64,000 nucleotides of DNA from Mycolicibacterium boenickei (lineage in GTDB: Bacteria; Actinomycetota; Actinomycetes; Mycobacteriales; Mycobacteriaceae), in contig NZ_AP022579.1 of assembly GCF_010731295.1 (NCBI RefSeq), forward strand, positions 186,001 through 250,000, written 5' to 3'. Shown here piece by piece: positions 33,827 through 42,233 of this stretch. Below the pieces are notes generated by a model. It was not told where the DNA came from and did no database searches. It saw nothing but the letters and a program-made list of their open reading frames with translations. The first letter of the stretch is position 1, and each line of letters opens with the position of its first letter. Position numbers and translations under genes: made by a program.

Positions 33827-33905
33827 CTCGCCGATTTCTACCTGCGGGCCGCGGTTCCTCGCTTGAGTTCAAGGGGTCCACGACCCAGGTGCAGAAACCG
33901 GCGAG
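33827..33905. repeat. Imperfect 79-base hairpin between menA and clpN
   Basis: CTCGCCGATTTCTACCTG (33827-33844) pairs with CAGGTGCAGAAACCGGCGAG (33886-33905) with a two-base bulge. The inner GGGCCGCGG and CTTGA also pair with CGACCC and TCAAGG, giving a cruciform-like element. It lies in the convergent gap and may end transcription from both sides. Confidence 0.6.
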
Positions 33906-33911
33906 TCCCGC

Positions 33912-34478
33912 CTACGCCGCGGCGTCCAAGAGTCTCACGATGCCGTTGCGCAGTTCGTCGGCGCCGACATGCTCGGTGATCAGGCCGACGGCCCGGTCGT
34001 CGCCGCCGCGAAGGATGCCGAGCAGGATGTGCTCGGACCCGATGTAGCCGTCCTTGTGCGCCAACGATTCCCGCAGCGCCAACTCCAGCACCTTCTTGGC
34101 GGCTTTGGTGAACGGCAGGTGCCCACGGCGCCTGCGCCGCCGGCCTGTGCTGCGCAGCGCGTTGTCGAAGGCGCCGTCGCCGAAGGTCCGGTCGACGTTG
34201 GCCCGCACCGCCCGCAGATCGATTCCGATCGACTGCAGCGCCTCGGCATCGTCGTCGAAGGCTTCGTCGGCCGGCGCGTCGGCAGACACCAACTCGGCCC
34301 GGACCGCATCGGAAGTCAGGCCGAATCCGGCCAGCAGAGCCGATAATTCACGGCCGGAGCTCTGCAGCACGCCGACCAGGAGGTGTTCCGGCCGGATGTC
34401 GTTGGCTTCCAGTTCGCGGGCCTCTTCCTGGGCCAGAACCACGGCAATGCGCGCGTGACGACTGAACCGCTCGAACAT
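33912..34478 (-). CDS. Clp N-domain protein (ClpC2-like)
   Basis: A 188-residue protein consisting of the double Clp-repeat N-domain and no ATPase part. The first repeat opens MFERFSRHARIAVVLAQEEARELE and contains LLVGVLQS; the second has FTKAAKKVLELALRESLAHKDGYIGSEHILLGILRG. The N-domain of ClpC1 is the site bound by cyclomarin-type antibiotics, and the stand-alone ClpC2 acts as a sponge for such compounds. This protein could do the same or bind ClpC1 adaptors. The ATG at 34478 is one base after the HTH gene's stop, so they form a two-gene operon. An Arg-rich linker (GRRRRRRG) joins the repeats. Confidence 0.85.
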   Translation of the reverse strand: MFERFSRHARIAVVLAQEEARELEANDIRPEHLLVGVLQSSGRELSALLAGFGLTSDAVRAELVSADAPADEAFDDDAEALQSIGIDLRAVRANVDRTFGDGAFDNALRSTGRRRRRRGHLPFTKAAKKVLELALRESLAHKDGYIGSEHILLGILRGGDDRAVGLITEHVGADELRNGIVRLLDAAA

Positions 34479-34479
34479 G

Positions 34480-34716
34480 TCATCCCTTCCGATTGTGCTT
34501 CTGGTGCACGGCCTGACGGCTGACCTCAAGGGCATCGGCGATCGCCTGCCAGCTCCAGCCCTGCTCGCGAGCATTCGCCACCTGGAGGGCCTCCAGCCGC
34601 TCCTGCAACCGCTGCAGCGCGCGCACCGCCCGTAGCCCGACGGCGGGGTCGGAACTGCTGACGCCATCGGTGATCAGCTCGTCTACATCACTCACCCTGT
34701 CAAGGTAACTTGACAT
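34480..34716 (-). CDS. Small helix-turn-helix protein upstream of clpN
   Basis: A DNA-binding protein of about 78 residues. The HTH is at its C-terminus: WSWQAIADALEVSRQAVHQKH, preceded by a helical LRAVRALQRLQERLEALQ segment that may dimerise. The gene starts at the ATG at 34716 or a GTG at 34695. The ATG overlaps one of two identical palindromes (34699-34714), which argues for autoregulation whichever start is used. It precedes the Clp N-domain gene by one base. Such HTH/Clp-N pairs recur in actinobacteria. A second box lies at 34726. Confidence 0.78.
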   Translation of the reverse strand: MSSYLDRVSDVDELITDGVSSSDPAVGLRAVRALQRLQERLEALQVANAREQGWSWQAIADALEVSRQAVHQKHNRKG

Positions 34717-34741
34717 CTCAGAGTCGTCAAGAAAAGTTGAC
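34699..34741. promoter_or_regulatory. Two GTCAA-N6-TTGAC operator boxes
   Basis: GTCAA-GGTAAC-TTGAC (34699-34714) and GTCAA-GAAAAG-TTGAC (34726-34741) are two inverted repeats with the same arms, 27 bases apart. They straddle the start of the small HTH gene and are its probable autoregulatory site. Confidence 0.65.
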
Positions 34742-34846
34742 ACGGCCCCGGCCCGACCCGGGCGCACCGCCATCCGCCCACAGCACCAGCGGTATTGCAC
34801 TAACGTGACCGTCGGCCTGCAACGCCGACCAGCTGGGGGAATGCGG

Positions 34847-36196
34847 ATGACCACATCGACCGAGGCGCATCAGCCCGCACCGTCGGGCCGCGCCGAAACC
34901 CGCCGCGCCATCTGGAACACCATCCGGGGCTCGTCGGGCAACCTCGTCGAGTGGTACGACGTCTACGTCTACACGGTGTTCGCCACGTACTTCGAAGCCC
35001 AGTTCTTCGACAAGGCCGACAAGAACGCGACCGTCTACGTGTACGCGATCTTCGCGGTCACATTCCTCACCCGCCCGATCGGCTCGTGGTTCTTCGGCCG
35101 ATTCGCCGACCGGCGCGGCCGCCGTGCCGCGCTGACCTTCAGCGTCTCGCTGATGGCGCTGTGCTCACTGGTGATCGCGCTCGTACCGTCACGCGAAACC
35201 ATCGGTGTCGCAGCGCCGATCATCCTCATCCTGTGCCGGCTGGTGCAGGGCTTCGCGACCGGCGGCGAGTACGGCACCTCGGCGACCTACATGTCCGAGG
35301 CCGCCACCCGGGAACGACGGGGCTTCTTCTCGTCGTTCCAGTACGTGACACTGGTCGGCGGCCACGTGCTGGCCCAGTTCACCCTGCTGATCATCCTCAC
35401 CGCGTTCAGCACCGACCAGGTCCACGAATTCGGTTGGCGCATCGGCTTTGCCATCGGCGGCGTGGCCGCCATCGTGGTGTTCTGGCTGCGCCGGACGATG
35501 GACGAATCGCTGTCCGCCGAACAACTCGAAGCGATCCGCGAAGGCAAGGACAAGAGCTCAGGCTCGTTGAGCGAACTGCTCACCCGCTACTGGAAACCGC
35601 TGCTGCTGTGCTTCCTGATCACCATGGGCGGCACCCTGGCGTTCTACGCCTACAGCGTCAACGCCCCGGCCATCGTCAAGACCACCTACAAGGACCAGGC
35701 CATGACGGCCACCTGGATCAACCTGATCGGGCTGATCTTCCTGATGGCGATCCAACCCATCGGCGGGATGATCAGTGACAAGGTGGGCCGCAAACCGCTA
35801 TTGGTCTTCTTCGGTATCGGCGGGGTGCTCTACACCTACGTCCTGTTCACCTATCTGCCCCAGACACATTCACCGATCGTGTCGTTCCTGCTGGTGGCCG
35901 TCGCCTACGTGATCCTGACCGGTTACACCTCGATCAATGCCCTGGTGAAATCCGAGCTGTTCCCGTCGCACATCCGCGCCCTCGGCGTGGGAATTGGCTA
36001 CGCCCTGGCGAATTCGATGTTCGGCGGGACCGCGCCGGTGATCTACCAGGCGCTCAAGGACCGCGACCTCGTGCCGTGGTTCATCGCCTACGTCACGGTG
36101 TGCATCGCCCTGTCGCTGTGGGTATACCTGGCCTTCCTCAAGAACAAGGCCGAGACCTACCTGGACCGCGAGAAGGGTGCGGCCTTCATCCGCTAG
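34847..36196 (+). CDS. MFS transporter of the metabolite:H+ symporter type
   Basis: A 449-residue transporter with 12 helices and the MHS-subfamily features: GNLVEWYDVYVYTVFATYF at the start, GRFADRRGRRAAL between TM2 and TM3, and LVQGFATGGEYGTSATYM in TM4. These resemble alpha-ketoglutarate, proline/betaine and shikimate permeases (KgtP, ProP, ShiA). The ATG at 34847 is preferred over 34841 because GGGGGA is then 7 bases upstream. Neighbours are unrelated, so the substrate (probably a dicarboxylate or osmolyte) is not indicated. A 49-base gap separates its stop from the convergent DUF4229 gene. Confidence 0.88.
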   Translation: MTTSTEAHQPAPSGRAETRRAIWNTIRGSSGNLVEWYDVYVYTVFATYFEAQFFDKADKNATVYVYAIFAVTFLTRPIGSWFFGRFADRRGRRAALTFSVSLMALCSLVIALVPSRETIGVAAPIILILCRLVQGFATGGEYGTSATYMSEAATRERRGFFSSFQYVTLVGGHVLAQFTLLIILTAFSTDQVHEFGWRIGFAIGGVAAIVVFWLRRTMDESLSAEQLEAIREGKDKSSGSLSELLTRYWKPLLLCFLITMGGTLAFYAYSVNAPAIVKTTYKDQAMTATWINLIGLIFLMAIQPIGGMISDKVGRKPLLVFFGIGGVLYTYVLFTYLPQTHSPIVSFLLVAVAYVILTGYTSINALVKSELFPSHIRALGVGIGYALANSMFGGTAPVIYQALKDRDLVPWFIAYVTVCIALSLWVYLAFLKNKAETYLDREKGAAFIR

Positions 36197-36245
36197 CGCG
36201 TGAAAGCCGCTGCGCCGGAGCCCATATCGAACCGGGCGCCGGACC

Positions 36246-36554
36246 TCAGTTCGCCGTAGGAGGCTCGTCGCCGCGCAACCGGGCCTGCAGTTGCTCGCGG
36301 TCCTTGCGGCGCCGCTCGTCGACCACGGCGATGGAAGCCGTCGCCCGCTCACGCAGCGGCCGGAACAGCCAGATCCCCAACGGCAGTGCGATCACGATGG
36401 CGAACAACAGCGCCACCACGACCGGGAAATCTGCCACGACCAAACTCCCCACGCCATAGATCGCCGCGGTCAGCACAGCAACCAGCACCAGCCGGGCGAT
36501 GAGGTAAACCGCGACATCGGTGACCATGCGGGAGGTCGAACCACTTCCTGACAC
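36246..36554 (-). CDS. DUF4229 membrane protein (Rv0531-like)
   Basis: A protein of about 102 residues with two membrane helices (about residues 13-33 and 38-65) and a charged cytoplasmic tail rich in Arg and Glu (ERRRKDREQLQARLRG). This is the DUF4229 layout and matches the position of Rv0531. The GTG at 36554 is used; an ATG at 36527 would give 93 residues and fits equally well. It diverges from the small plus-strand gene at 36603 with a 48-base spacer. No function is known. Confidence 0.78.
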   Translation of the reverse strand: MSGSGSTSRMVTDVAVYLIARLVLVAVLTAAIYGVGSLVVADFPVVVALLFAIVIALPLGIWLFRPLRERATASIAVVDERRRKDREQLQARLRGDEPPTAN

Positions 36555-36602
36555 ACTCCGAGCCTACCGACGACGCGTATATTCGGATCAAGGAGGTTTC
36601 GA

Positions 36603-36764
36603 GTGGCGTATCTACTCCTGCTCATTGTCGCGGCAAGCTTGGTCTACATCGGCTGGCGGCTGGCGCGGGTTTCTGGCAGTCGACCCAAGACCCGGGTGAT
36701 CGGTCCCGACGACGATCCGGAATTCCTGCGTCGGCTCGGGCACGGCGACAACCCCCGCAACTAG
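36603..36764 (+). CDS. Small membrane-anchored protein (Rv0530A-like)
   Basis: This 53-residue gene begins at a GTG preceded six bases upstream by a perfect AGGAGG ribosome binding site (36591-36596). One N-terminal helix (VAYLLLLIVAASLVYIGW) is followed by a hydrophilic tail containing RVIGPDDDPEFLRRLGHGDNPRN. The size and position next to the MinD-like gene match Rv0530A of M. tuberculosis. The PDDDPEFLRRL motif resembles tails of small membrane proteins that interact with cytosolic partners. Function unknown. It converges with the ATPase gene, 6 bases apart. Confidence 0.8.
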   Translation: MAYLLLLIVAASLVYIGWRLARVSGSRPKTRVIGPDDDPEFLRRLGHGDNPRN

Positions 36765-36770
36765 CCAGGG

Positions 36771-38192
36771 TCAGGCGCGCGCGTCCGTCGACCGGCGTGC
36801 CCCAGCGAAGTCGGATGCCACCACGGCGGCCAGCTCGATCAGCGCCTCGCGGGTGCCGGGCTTGAGCCGGTCCAGGCTGATCTCCGCGCCCTCCTCCAGA
36901 TGCGGATCGAACGGCACCAGCCGCACCGCGCGGCAGCGCCGCGAGAAGTGGTCCACCACCTTCGACAGATCGACCTTGCCCGACCGGGGCCGCACCGCGT
37001 TGATCACCGCGATGGAATTGCGCACCAGGTCCTGATGGCCGTGCGCGTCGAGCCAGTCCAGCGTCGCCGACGCACTCCGCGCCCCGTCCACCGAACCCGA
37101 GCTGATCACGACCAGCACGTCGGCCTTCGACAGCACCGCCGACATCGCCGAATGCATCAACCCCGTGCCGCAGTCGGTAAGCACCAGGCTGTAGAACCGC
37201 TCCAGCACCTCCAGGGCGCGCAGGTAATCGTCCGAGCTGAACGCCTCCGACACCGCCGGATCGCTCTCGGACGCCAGCACCTCCAGCCGGCTCGGCCCCT
37301 GTGAGGTGTAGGCCCGGACATCGCTGTAGCGCTCGATACCTTCGGCGTCGCGCAGCAGGTGACGGACCGTCGCCGCCGTCTCCAGCGGCACCTTCTGGCT
37401 CAGCGTGCCCCGGTCCGGGTTGGCATCCACCGCGACCACCCGGTCGCCGCGAATCGACGCGAACGTGGCACCCAACGTCGCTGTGATCGTGGTCTTGCCC
37501 ACGCCGCCCTTCAGAGACATCACCGCGATCCGGTAACAGCCCTGCAGGGGCTGGCTGACCTCGGAGACCAGGTTGTTGCGGTGCGTGGTCTTGGGGCTCT
37601 CGCCGACGTTGACCTGCTTGAACGACGCGACGTACAGCGCCTTGCGCCAGCCCGAGGTCGGCGGGTTCTTGCGTTGGCCCAGCAGCGCGGCAGTGGACAG
37701 GTCCCGGTAGGCGGCGGCGTGGACTCCGGCGCCCGGCCGCTCCGCACCTCCAGCCGCGGGCGGCGCGAAGGGCCCCGGAGCCGGTTGGGGAAAGTTCGCG
37801 GCGAGGGGGCCGGGAAAGCTTGCGGGCACGGGCGGTGCGGTGATCACCGGGACGCCGTGCGGCGGCGTCGGGGCGGTCCACTCCGCGGGCAGCGGAGTGG
37901 AGACCCCCGGCTCGGCGGGATTGCTGAACCGCTGCTGACTGCGGAACCCGGGCACCGGGGCGAACACCGACGGCACGGGCGGCAGATCGACGACGGGCGG
38001 AGCCGCCGCGGGCGGTGCGGGCGGTGCGTCGGCAGCGGGCGGGGCCGCCTGATGGATCACGGTCGATTCGCCGGCCGAGGCTTCCGGCGCCGATTCGCTG
38101 TTGTCCTGTGCGGCAGGCTCCGGCGTTTCGGACGGCGCAGCCACTGGCTCAGACTCAGACTCCTGCACCGGTTCTGACACTGGCTCGGACAC
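36771..38192 (-). CDS. MinD/ParA-like ATPase (Rv0530-like)
   Basis: A 473-residue protein with an N-terminal half (residues 1 to about 155) that is very rich in Pro, Ala and Glu and probably disordered. A P-loop ATPase domain with the deviant Walker A KGGVGKTT (228-235) and VVAVDANPDRGT (A') follows. It resembles the EspI type of type VII secretion-linked ATPases and Rv0530. The GTG at 38192 is preferred because GAGGGG lies 6 bases upstream; an ATG at 38213 would overlap that site. It lies downstream of ccsB in the same direction with a 54-base gap. A role in positioning or secretion is inferred from the fold only. Confidence 0.87.
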   Translation of the reverse strand: MSEPVSEPVQESESEPVAAPSETPEPAAQDNSESAPEASAGESTVIHQAAPPAADAPPAPPAAAPPVVDLPPVPSVFAPVPGFRSQQRFSNPAEPGVSTPLPAEWTAPTPPHGVPVITAPPVPASFPGPLAANFPQPAPGPFAPPAAGGAERPGAGVHAAAYRDLSTAALLGQRKNPPTSGWRKALYVASFKQVNVGESPKTTHRNNLVSEVSQPLQGCYRIAVMSLKGGVGKTTITATLGATFASIRGDRVVAVDANPDRGTLSQKVPLETAATVRHLLRDAEGIERYSDVRAYTSQGPSRLEVLASESDPAVSEAFSSDDYLRALEVLERFYSLVLTDCGTGLMHSAMSAVLSKADVLVVISSGSVDGARSASATLDWLDAHGHQDLVRNSIAVINAVRPRSGKVDLSKVVDHFSRRCRAVRLVPFDPHLEEGAEISLDRLKPGTREALIELAAVVASDFAGARRSTDARA

Positions 38193-38246
38193 GAAATCCC
38201 CTCTTCTCCACACAATCCGACCGGACGTTCACCAATCTGGCGGTGT

Positions 38247-39215
38247 CTAGCCAACCCCCGCGTACGAATGCAGGCCGACGGTCACCAGGTTGATGAAGAA
38301 CAGGTTGAACACCATCGCGACGAAGCCAACGACGTTGATCCAGGCCGCCTTGCGGTCCCGCCAGCCTGCGGTCGAGCGGGCGTGCAGATACGCCGCGTAC
38401 ACCACCCACGCGATGAACGACACCGTCTCCTTGGGATCCCAGCCCCAGTAGCGGCCCCAGGCCTCCTCGGCCCAGATGGCGCCGAAGATCACGCCGAAGC
38501 CGAAGATCGGGAACGCGAAGATCGTGGTGCGGTAGGCGATGCGGTCGAGGGTCTGCGCATCGGGCAGCCGCTGGAGGATCCGTCCGAACGCGTTCTCGCG
38601 GTCGGCCAGCGGCGACATCTTCAGCAGGAACAGGATGCTGGCCACCCCGGCCACCAGGAACACCCCGGAACCGAGACTGACCACCGACACGTGGATGGGC
38701 AGCCAGTAGGACTGCAGGGCCGGCATCACGGGGGCGGCGTTGGAGTACAGCCAGCGCCCGGACACCGTCAACAAGATCAGCACCGGAACCAGCACGAACA
38801 CCCACAGCGCGCGGTACTGCGGCTTGCGCAGCACGACCGCGGCCGCGATCAGCCCGCAGAAGCTGGTCAGGTTGATGAACTCGTACATGTTGCCCCACGG
38901 CACCCGCGAGGTGGCCAGGCCGCGCAACACGATGCAGATGAACAGCATGCCGATGCCGACGTAGGTGAGCGCCAGACCGGTCTTGCCGACCCGCTCGTCG
39001 AACGGGCGCCGGGGCACCTCGGCGACGACCCCGGGGGTGGCGCTGTCCGCGCCTACGGTTGCGCCCACGAGCTCCCGGGTCTCGACGCGACGACCGCGGC
39101 TGTAGGCAAGTTCGACGGCGAGCAGGATCAGTGCCCCGACCAGGACCACCACCGACGACGTGAACGCCCAGTCGGAGTACCTGGCCAGCCCGATGTCGAT
39201 GTGCTCGGTATTCAC
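38247..39215 (-). CDS. ccsB: System II cytochrome c maturation protein CcsB/CcsA-type (Rv0529-like)
   Basis: A 322-residue membrane protein that carries heme to the outer face and joins it to apocytochrome c together with ResB. The tryptophan-rich WWD-like segment WAEEAWGRYWGWDPKE, with YLHAR downstream, is the heme-handling signature. Eight hydrophobic helices are evident. It overlaps resB by 4 bases and is the last gene of the cytochrome c maturation group. This matches Rv0529. Confidence 0.93.
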   Translation of the reverse strand: MNTEHIDIGLARYSDWAFTSSVVVLVGALILLAVELAYSRGRRVETRELVGATVGADSATPGVVAEVPRRPFDERVGKTGLALTYVGIGMLFICIVLRGLATSRVPWGNMYEFINLTSFCGLIAAAVVLRKPQYRALWVFVLVPVLILLTVSGRWLYSNAAPVMPALQSYWLPIHVSVVSLGSGVFLVAGVASILFLLKMSPLADRENAFGRILQRLPDAQTLDRIAYRTTIFAFPIFGFGVIFGAIWAEEAWGRYWGWDPKETVSFIAWVVYAAYLHARSTAGWRDRKAAWINVVGFVAMVFNLFFINLVTVGLHSYAGVG

Positions 39216-40852
39216 TGCTCCGCCTTCTCTTCTACCGCCGGCGCGTCGTGGTAGCCCTCCAACAGCCGCGCGGTCAGCTTCTCGAACTCATCGCCCCAAC
39301 CGGAGTTGTCGGTACGGGCCAGCCCGCCCAGCTCGACGTTCACCGTACCTGCATTCGCGGGTTGGATCCGAACCCAGACGCGGCGCCGGCGCACCACCAA
39401 CGACACCAGCAACCCGCCCATCATCGACATCGCGAACACCAGCACCCAGACCTGCGCCGGGTCGTGCGACACCTGCAGGTTCACGAACGGCACGGCGCCG
39501 TCGAACCGGACCTTGGTGCCGTCGTCGAGCCGGGTGTCCTGGCCCGCGACCAGGTTGACGCGGGCGGCCTTGGTCAGCTGCTTGCGTTCGATCAACCGGG
39601 GATCGAGCGAGAACAGCGACTGCGGCCTGCCGGTGTCCAGGCCGGTGTCACCGCGGTAGATGTCGATGGCGACGGCCGGGTCGTTGAGCGCCGGGAAACT
39701 CGACGACAGCAGTGTGCCCTCAAGTTGCTTCGTCGGCGCGAACAGACCCTGGATCGCGACCTGGTGCTTGCGCCGCTCGTCGGCGTCGGGATACGTGCCG
39801 GCCGGCGGGTCGATGCGCACGACCCCGGAGGACAGCAGCGTCATCTGTTCCTCGGGGCGCCACTGGATGGTCTGGGTGCGCTGCTGGCCGTCGGGGAACG
39901 TCACCGTGAACGTCGGCGCGTAACCGTGACCCTGCAGGTAGACGCGATCGCCACCGATGCGCAGCGGGTGGTTGACCTCGAGGCGGTAGGAACGCCAGGT
40001 GTCGGCGGACAGATCCGCACCGGACTGGTAGTCGATGTTGGCAGCGAACGACAATGCCTGCCCGGTGGGCAGATAGTGCGCGTCGAAGTCATTGACCCGC
40101 AGGCAGATCGGGCTCAGCGAGGTGCCGTCGACGGTGTTGCCGGCCCGGAAGGAGTCGAACGCCGCCGGTGAGGCGGTGCAGAACCCGGGGCCGCCGTCTG
40201 CGATGACGATGACGTTGCCCTCGTAGCCGAACAGCTTGCCCGCGGCCACCGCGGCCAGCAGGCCCAGCAGCGAGAAGTGGAAGACGATGTTGCCGAACTC
40301 GCGCAGATAGCCCTTCTCGGCCGAGATCTCGGTGATCCCGTCCTCTTGCTTGCGGGTGACCTTGCGCCAGCCCTTCAACCGCCGCGTCACGGTCTCGGCG
40401 ACCTCGTCGGCGTCGGCGCTCACCTGCTCGGCATGGTGCTTGGGCAGCCGGCCCAGATTGCGCGGCGCCGGCACGGGTACTGCCCGCAGGCTGCGGAAAT
40501 GCTCGATCATCCGGGGGGTCAGGCAGCCCACCAGAGAGATGAACAGCAACACGTAGATCGCGGTGAACCAGAAGCTGGAGAACACGTCGAACGCCTGCAC
40601 CCGGTCCAGCCACGGCCCCAGCGTGGGATGGGCGGCCAGGTATTCGTCGACCTTGGACTCGTTGAGGCTGCGTTGCGGCAACAACGCACCCGGGATCGCG
40701 CCGAGCGCCAGCAGGAACAGCAGCACCAGCGCGGTGCCCATCGAGGTCAGGGTGCGCCAGGTGTTCCGAACCAGCGCGAGCAGACGTGAAACTGCCCCAA
40801 AACGCGGATTTTTGGGCAGTTTTGTGTCTGCTCGCGAGTCAGAAGTAACCAT
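39212..40852 (-). CDS. resB: Cytochrome c maturation protein ResB (Rv0528-like)
   Basis: A 546-residue ResB-family membrane protein forming the heme ligation complex with CcsB. Helices are at about residues 37-60, 90-115 and 180-205, plus one near residue 465, flanking a large outer-face domain (about 210-450). The ATG at 40850-40852 overlaps the ccdA stop by one base. Residues 6 to about 26 are encoded by a 62-base palindromic element (40775-40836) also found elsewhere as non-coding DNA, so the N-terminus is an unusual insertion. The real conserved start seems to be around RNTWRTLTSMGTALVLLFLL. Whether the extended form is made is not known. Confidence 0.92.
   Translation of the reverse strand: MVTSDSRADTKLPKNPRFGAVSRLLALVRNTWRTLTSMGTALVLLFLLALGAIPGALLPQRSLNESKVDEYLAAHPTLGPWLDRVQAFDVFSSFWFTAIYVLLFISLVGCLTPRMIEHFRSLRAVPVPAPRNLGRLPKHHAEQVSADADEVAETVTRRLKGWRKVTRKQEDGITEISAEKGYLREFGNIVFHFSLLGLLAAVAAGKLFGYEGNVIVIADGGPGFCTASPAAFDSFRAGNTVDGTSLSPICLRVNDFDAHYLPTGQALSFAANIDYQSGADLSADTWRSYRLEVNHPLRIGGDRVYLQGHGYAPTFTVTFPDGQQRTQTIQWRPEEQMTLLSSGVVRIDPPAGTYPDADERRKHQVAIQGLFAPTKQLEGTLLSSSFPALNDPAVAIDIYRGDTGLDTGRPQSLFSLDPRLIERKQLTKAARVNLVAGQDTRLDDGTKVRFDGAVPFVNLQVSHDPAQVWVLVFAMSMMGGLLVSLVVRRRRVWVRIQPANAGTVNVELGGLARTDNSGWGDEFEKLTARLLEGYHDAPAVEEKAEQ
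40775..40836. repeat. Palindromic element GCAGAC-AAACTGCCC, copy B, inside resB
   Basis: CGCGAGCAGAC-GTG-AAACTGCCC on the left pairs with TGGGCAGTTTTGTGTCTGCTCGCG on the right with three mismatched pairs, around a short loop containing CGCGG. It is related to 8198-8260 and 60807-60870, and encodes part of the ResB N-terminus here. Confidence 0.8.
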
Positions 40853-41631
40853 CAGATCGGCAGCCTCACGTCACTGACGAAGGCGTCACGCACCCACGAC
40901 ACGAACTCATTCCACAACCCCGTCACGAGCGCGGTCCCCACCAGGATCAGCAGCACCCCGCCGAAGATCTGGATGGTCCGGGTGTGCCGGCGCAACCAGC
41001 CCAGACCCTGCACCGCCCGCGCCGACCCGAGGGCCAGCAGCACGAACGGGATGCCCAACCCGAGGCAGTACGCCAGCACCAGCACCACGCCGCGCGCCAC
41101 GCTCGCGCCGTCGGTGGCCGAGGCCACCGCGATCACGCCGGTCAACGTCGGGCCCAGGCACGGCGTCCACCCCAGCGCGAACACCGCACCCAGCAGCGGG
41201 GCGCCGGCCATCGTGGACCACTGCCGCGGCGCGAACCGCGCCTGCCGCTGCAGCGCCGGGATGAAACCGACGAAGACCAGACCCATCACGATCGTGACGA
41301 CGCCACCGATGCGTTGCAGCAGAACCTGATTGGCGATCAGCGTGGTGGTCATGCCCAGCACCGCCACCGCGCCGAGCAGGAACACCACGGTGAATCCCGC
41401 GACGAACAATGCGGCCGCGCCGGCCACCCGCAGGCGTGCGGTCTTGACGCCGACCGCACCTGACGCGGCGTCGGACTCGTCGACCCCGACCACCGCGGCC
41501 AGATAGGACAGATAGCCGGGCACCAGCGGCACCACGCACGGCGAAGCGAACGACACCAGCCCGGCCAGCACGCTGATGCCCAGTGCCAGCAGCACCGGCC
41601 CGGCCGCGGCGATCTCGGCGAATCCGGTCAT
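40852..41631 (-). CDS. ccdA: Thiol-disulfide interchange membrane protein CcdA (Rv0527-like)
   Basis: A 259-residue DsbD/CcdA-family protein with six to seven helices. It moves electrons from cytoplasmic thioredoxin to the outer face, to keep apocytochrome c thiols reduced. The two membrane cysteines expected for the family are Cys in FASPCVVPL (residue about 31) and in GWTPCLGPT. It overlaps the thioredoxin-like gene by 4 bases and resB by 1 base, so all four genes of the group are coupled. Corresponds to Rv0527. Confidence 0.93.
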   Translation of the reverse strand: MTGFAEIAAAGPVLLALGISVLAGLVSFASPCVVPLVPGYLSYLAAVVGVDESDAASGAVGVKTARLRVAGAAALFVAGFTVVFLLGAVAVLGMTTTLIANQVLLQRIGGVVTIVMGLVFVGFIPALQRQARFAPRQWSTMAGAPLLGAVFALGWTPCLGPTLTGVIAVASATDGASVARGVVLVLAYCLGLGIPFVLLALGSARAVQGLGWLRRHTRTIQIFGGVLLILVGTALVTGLWNEFVSWVRDAFVSDVRLPI

Positions 41632-42233
41632 GGCTGCTGCCCTTCGGCCGCCAACCGCTCGACCACCGGTTGCAGATCCTCGGCCAGCAGTTCACGCAGG
41701 AACACCGCGGCCACCCGGTGCTGACGGTCCAGCACCACGGTCGACGGGATCACCGTGGTCGGGTACTTGCCGCCGAACGCGATCATGGTGCGCATCGGCG
41801 GGTCGTAGATGGACGGGAAGGTGACCTTGCGGTCGGTGACGAAATCGACTGCGGCATCACGGTTGTTGTCCCGCACGTCGATACCGAGAAATGCCACGCC
41901 CTTGTCGCGGGTGGCGTCATAGACCTTTTGGAGCTGACCGATCTCGGCGCGGCACGGCCCACACCACTGGCCCCACACGTTGATCACCACGACCTTGCCG
42001 GCGAAATCGTCCAGCGAGATCGTCTTGTTCGGGTCGGTGAGCTCAGGACCGCTCAGTTTGCCTGGCGTGCTGCGCTTTTCGGGCGGGTCGTAGAAGATGT
42101 CGGTCTTGCCGCCGGGGGCGACGAACTCGAATGTGCCGCCCTGGGCGACCGCGTCGTCACCCGTCGAGCATGCGGTGAGCAGCACCAGCCCTGCCAGCAC
42201 CGCCGCACTCACCCGGGCGAGAGACGACCTCAT
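41628..42233 (-). CDS. TlpA/ResA-like lipoprotein thioredoxin (Rv0526-like)
   Basis: A 201-residue membrane-anchored thiol-disulfide reductase. The signal peptide ends in lipobox LLTAC with the modified Cys22. The thioredoxin fold carries the active motif Trp90-Cys91-Gly-Pro-Cys94 followed by cis-Pro in TVIPST. It probably receives electrons from CcdA and reduces the heme-binding cysteines of apocytochrome c. Stop and start overlap with ccdA by 4 bases; the phosphatase gene lies immediately upstream with no gap. Confidence 0.92.
   Translation of the reverse strand: MRSSLARVSAAVLAGLVLLTACSTGDDAVAQGGTFEFVAPGGKTDIFYDPPEKRSTPGKLSGPELTDPNKTISLDDFAGKVVVINVWGQWCGPCRAEIGQLQKVYDATRDKGVAFLGIDVRDNNRDAAVDFVTDRKVTFPSIYDPPMRTMIAFGGKYPTTVIPSTVVLDRQHRVAAVFLRELLAEDLQPVVERLAAEGQQP

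Noticed and set aside
36622..37881. A 419-codon minus-strand frame over the MinD-like gene
   Set aside because: It is an off-frame reading of the same DNA, rich in Arg and Gly, whereas the other frame contains the Walker motif.
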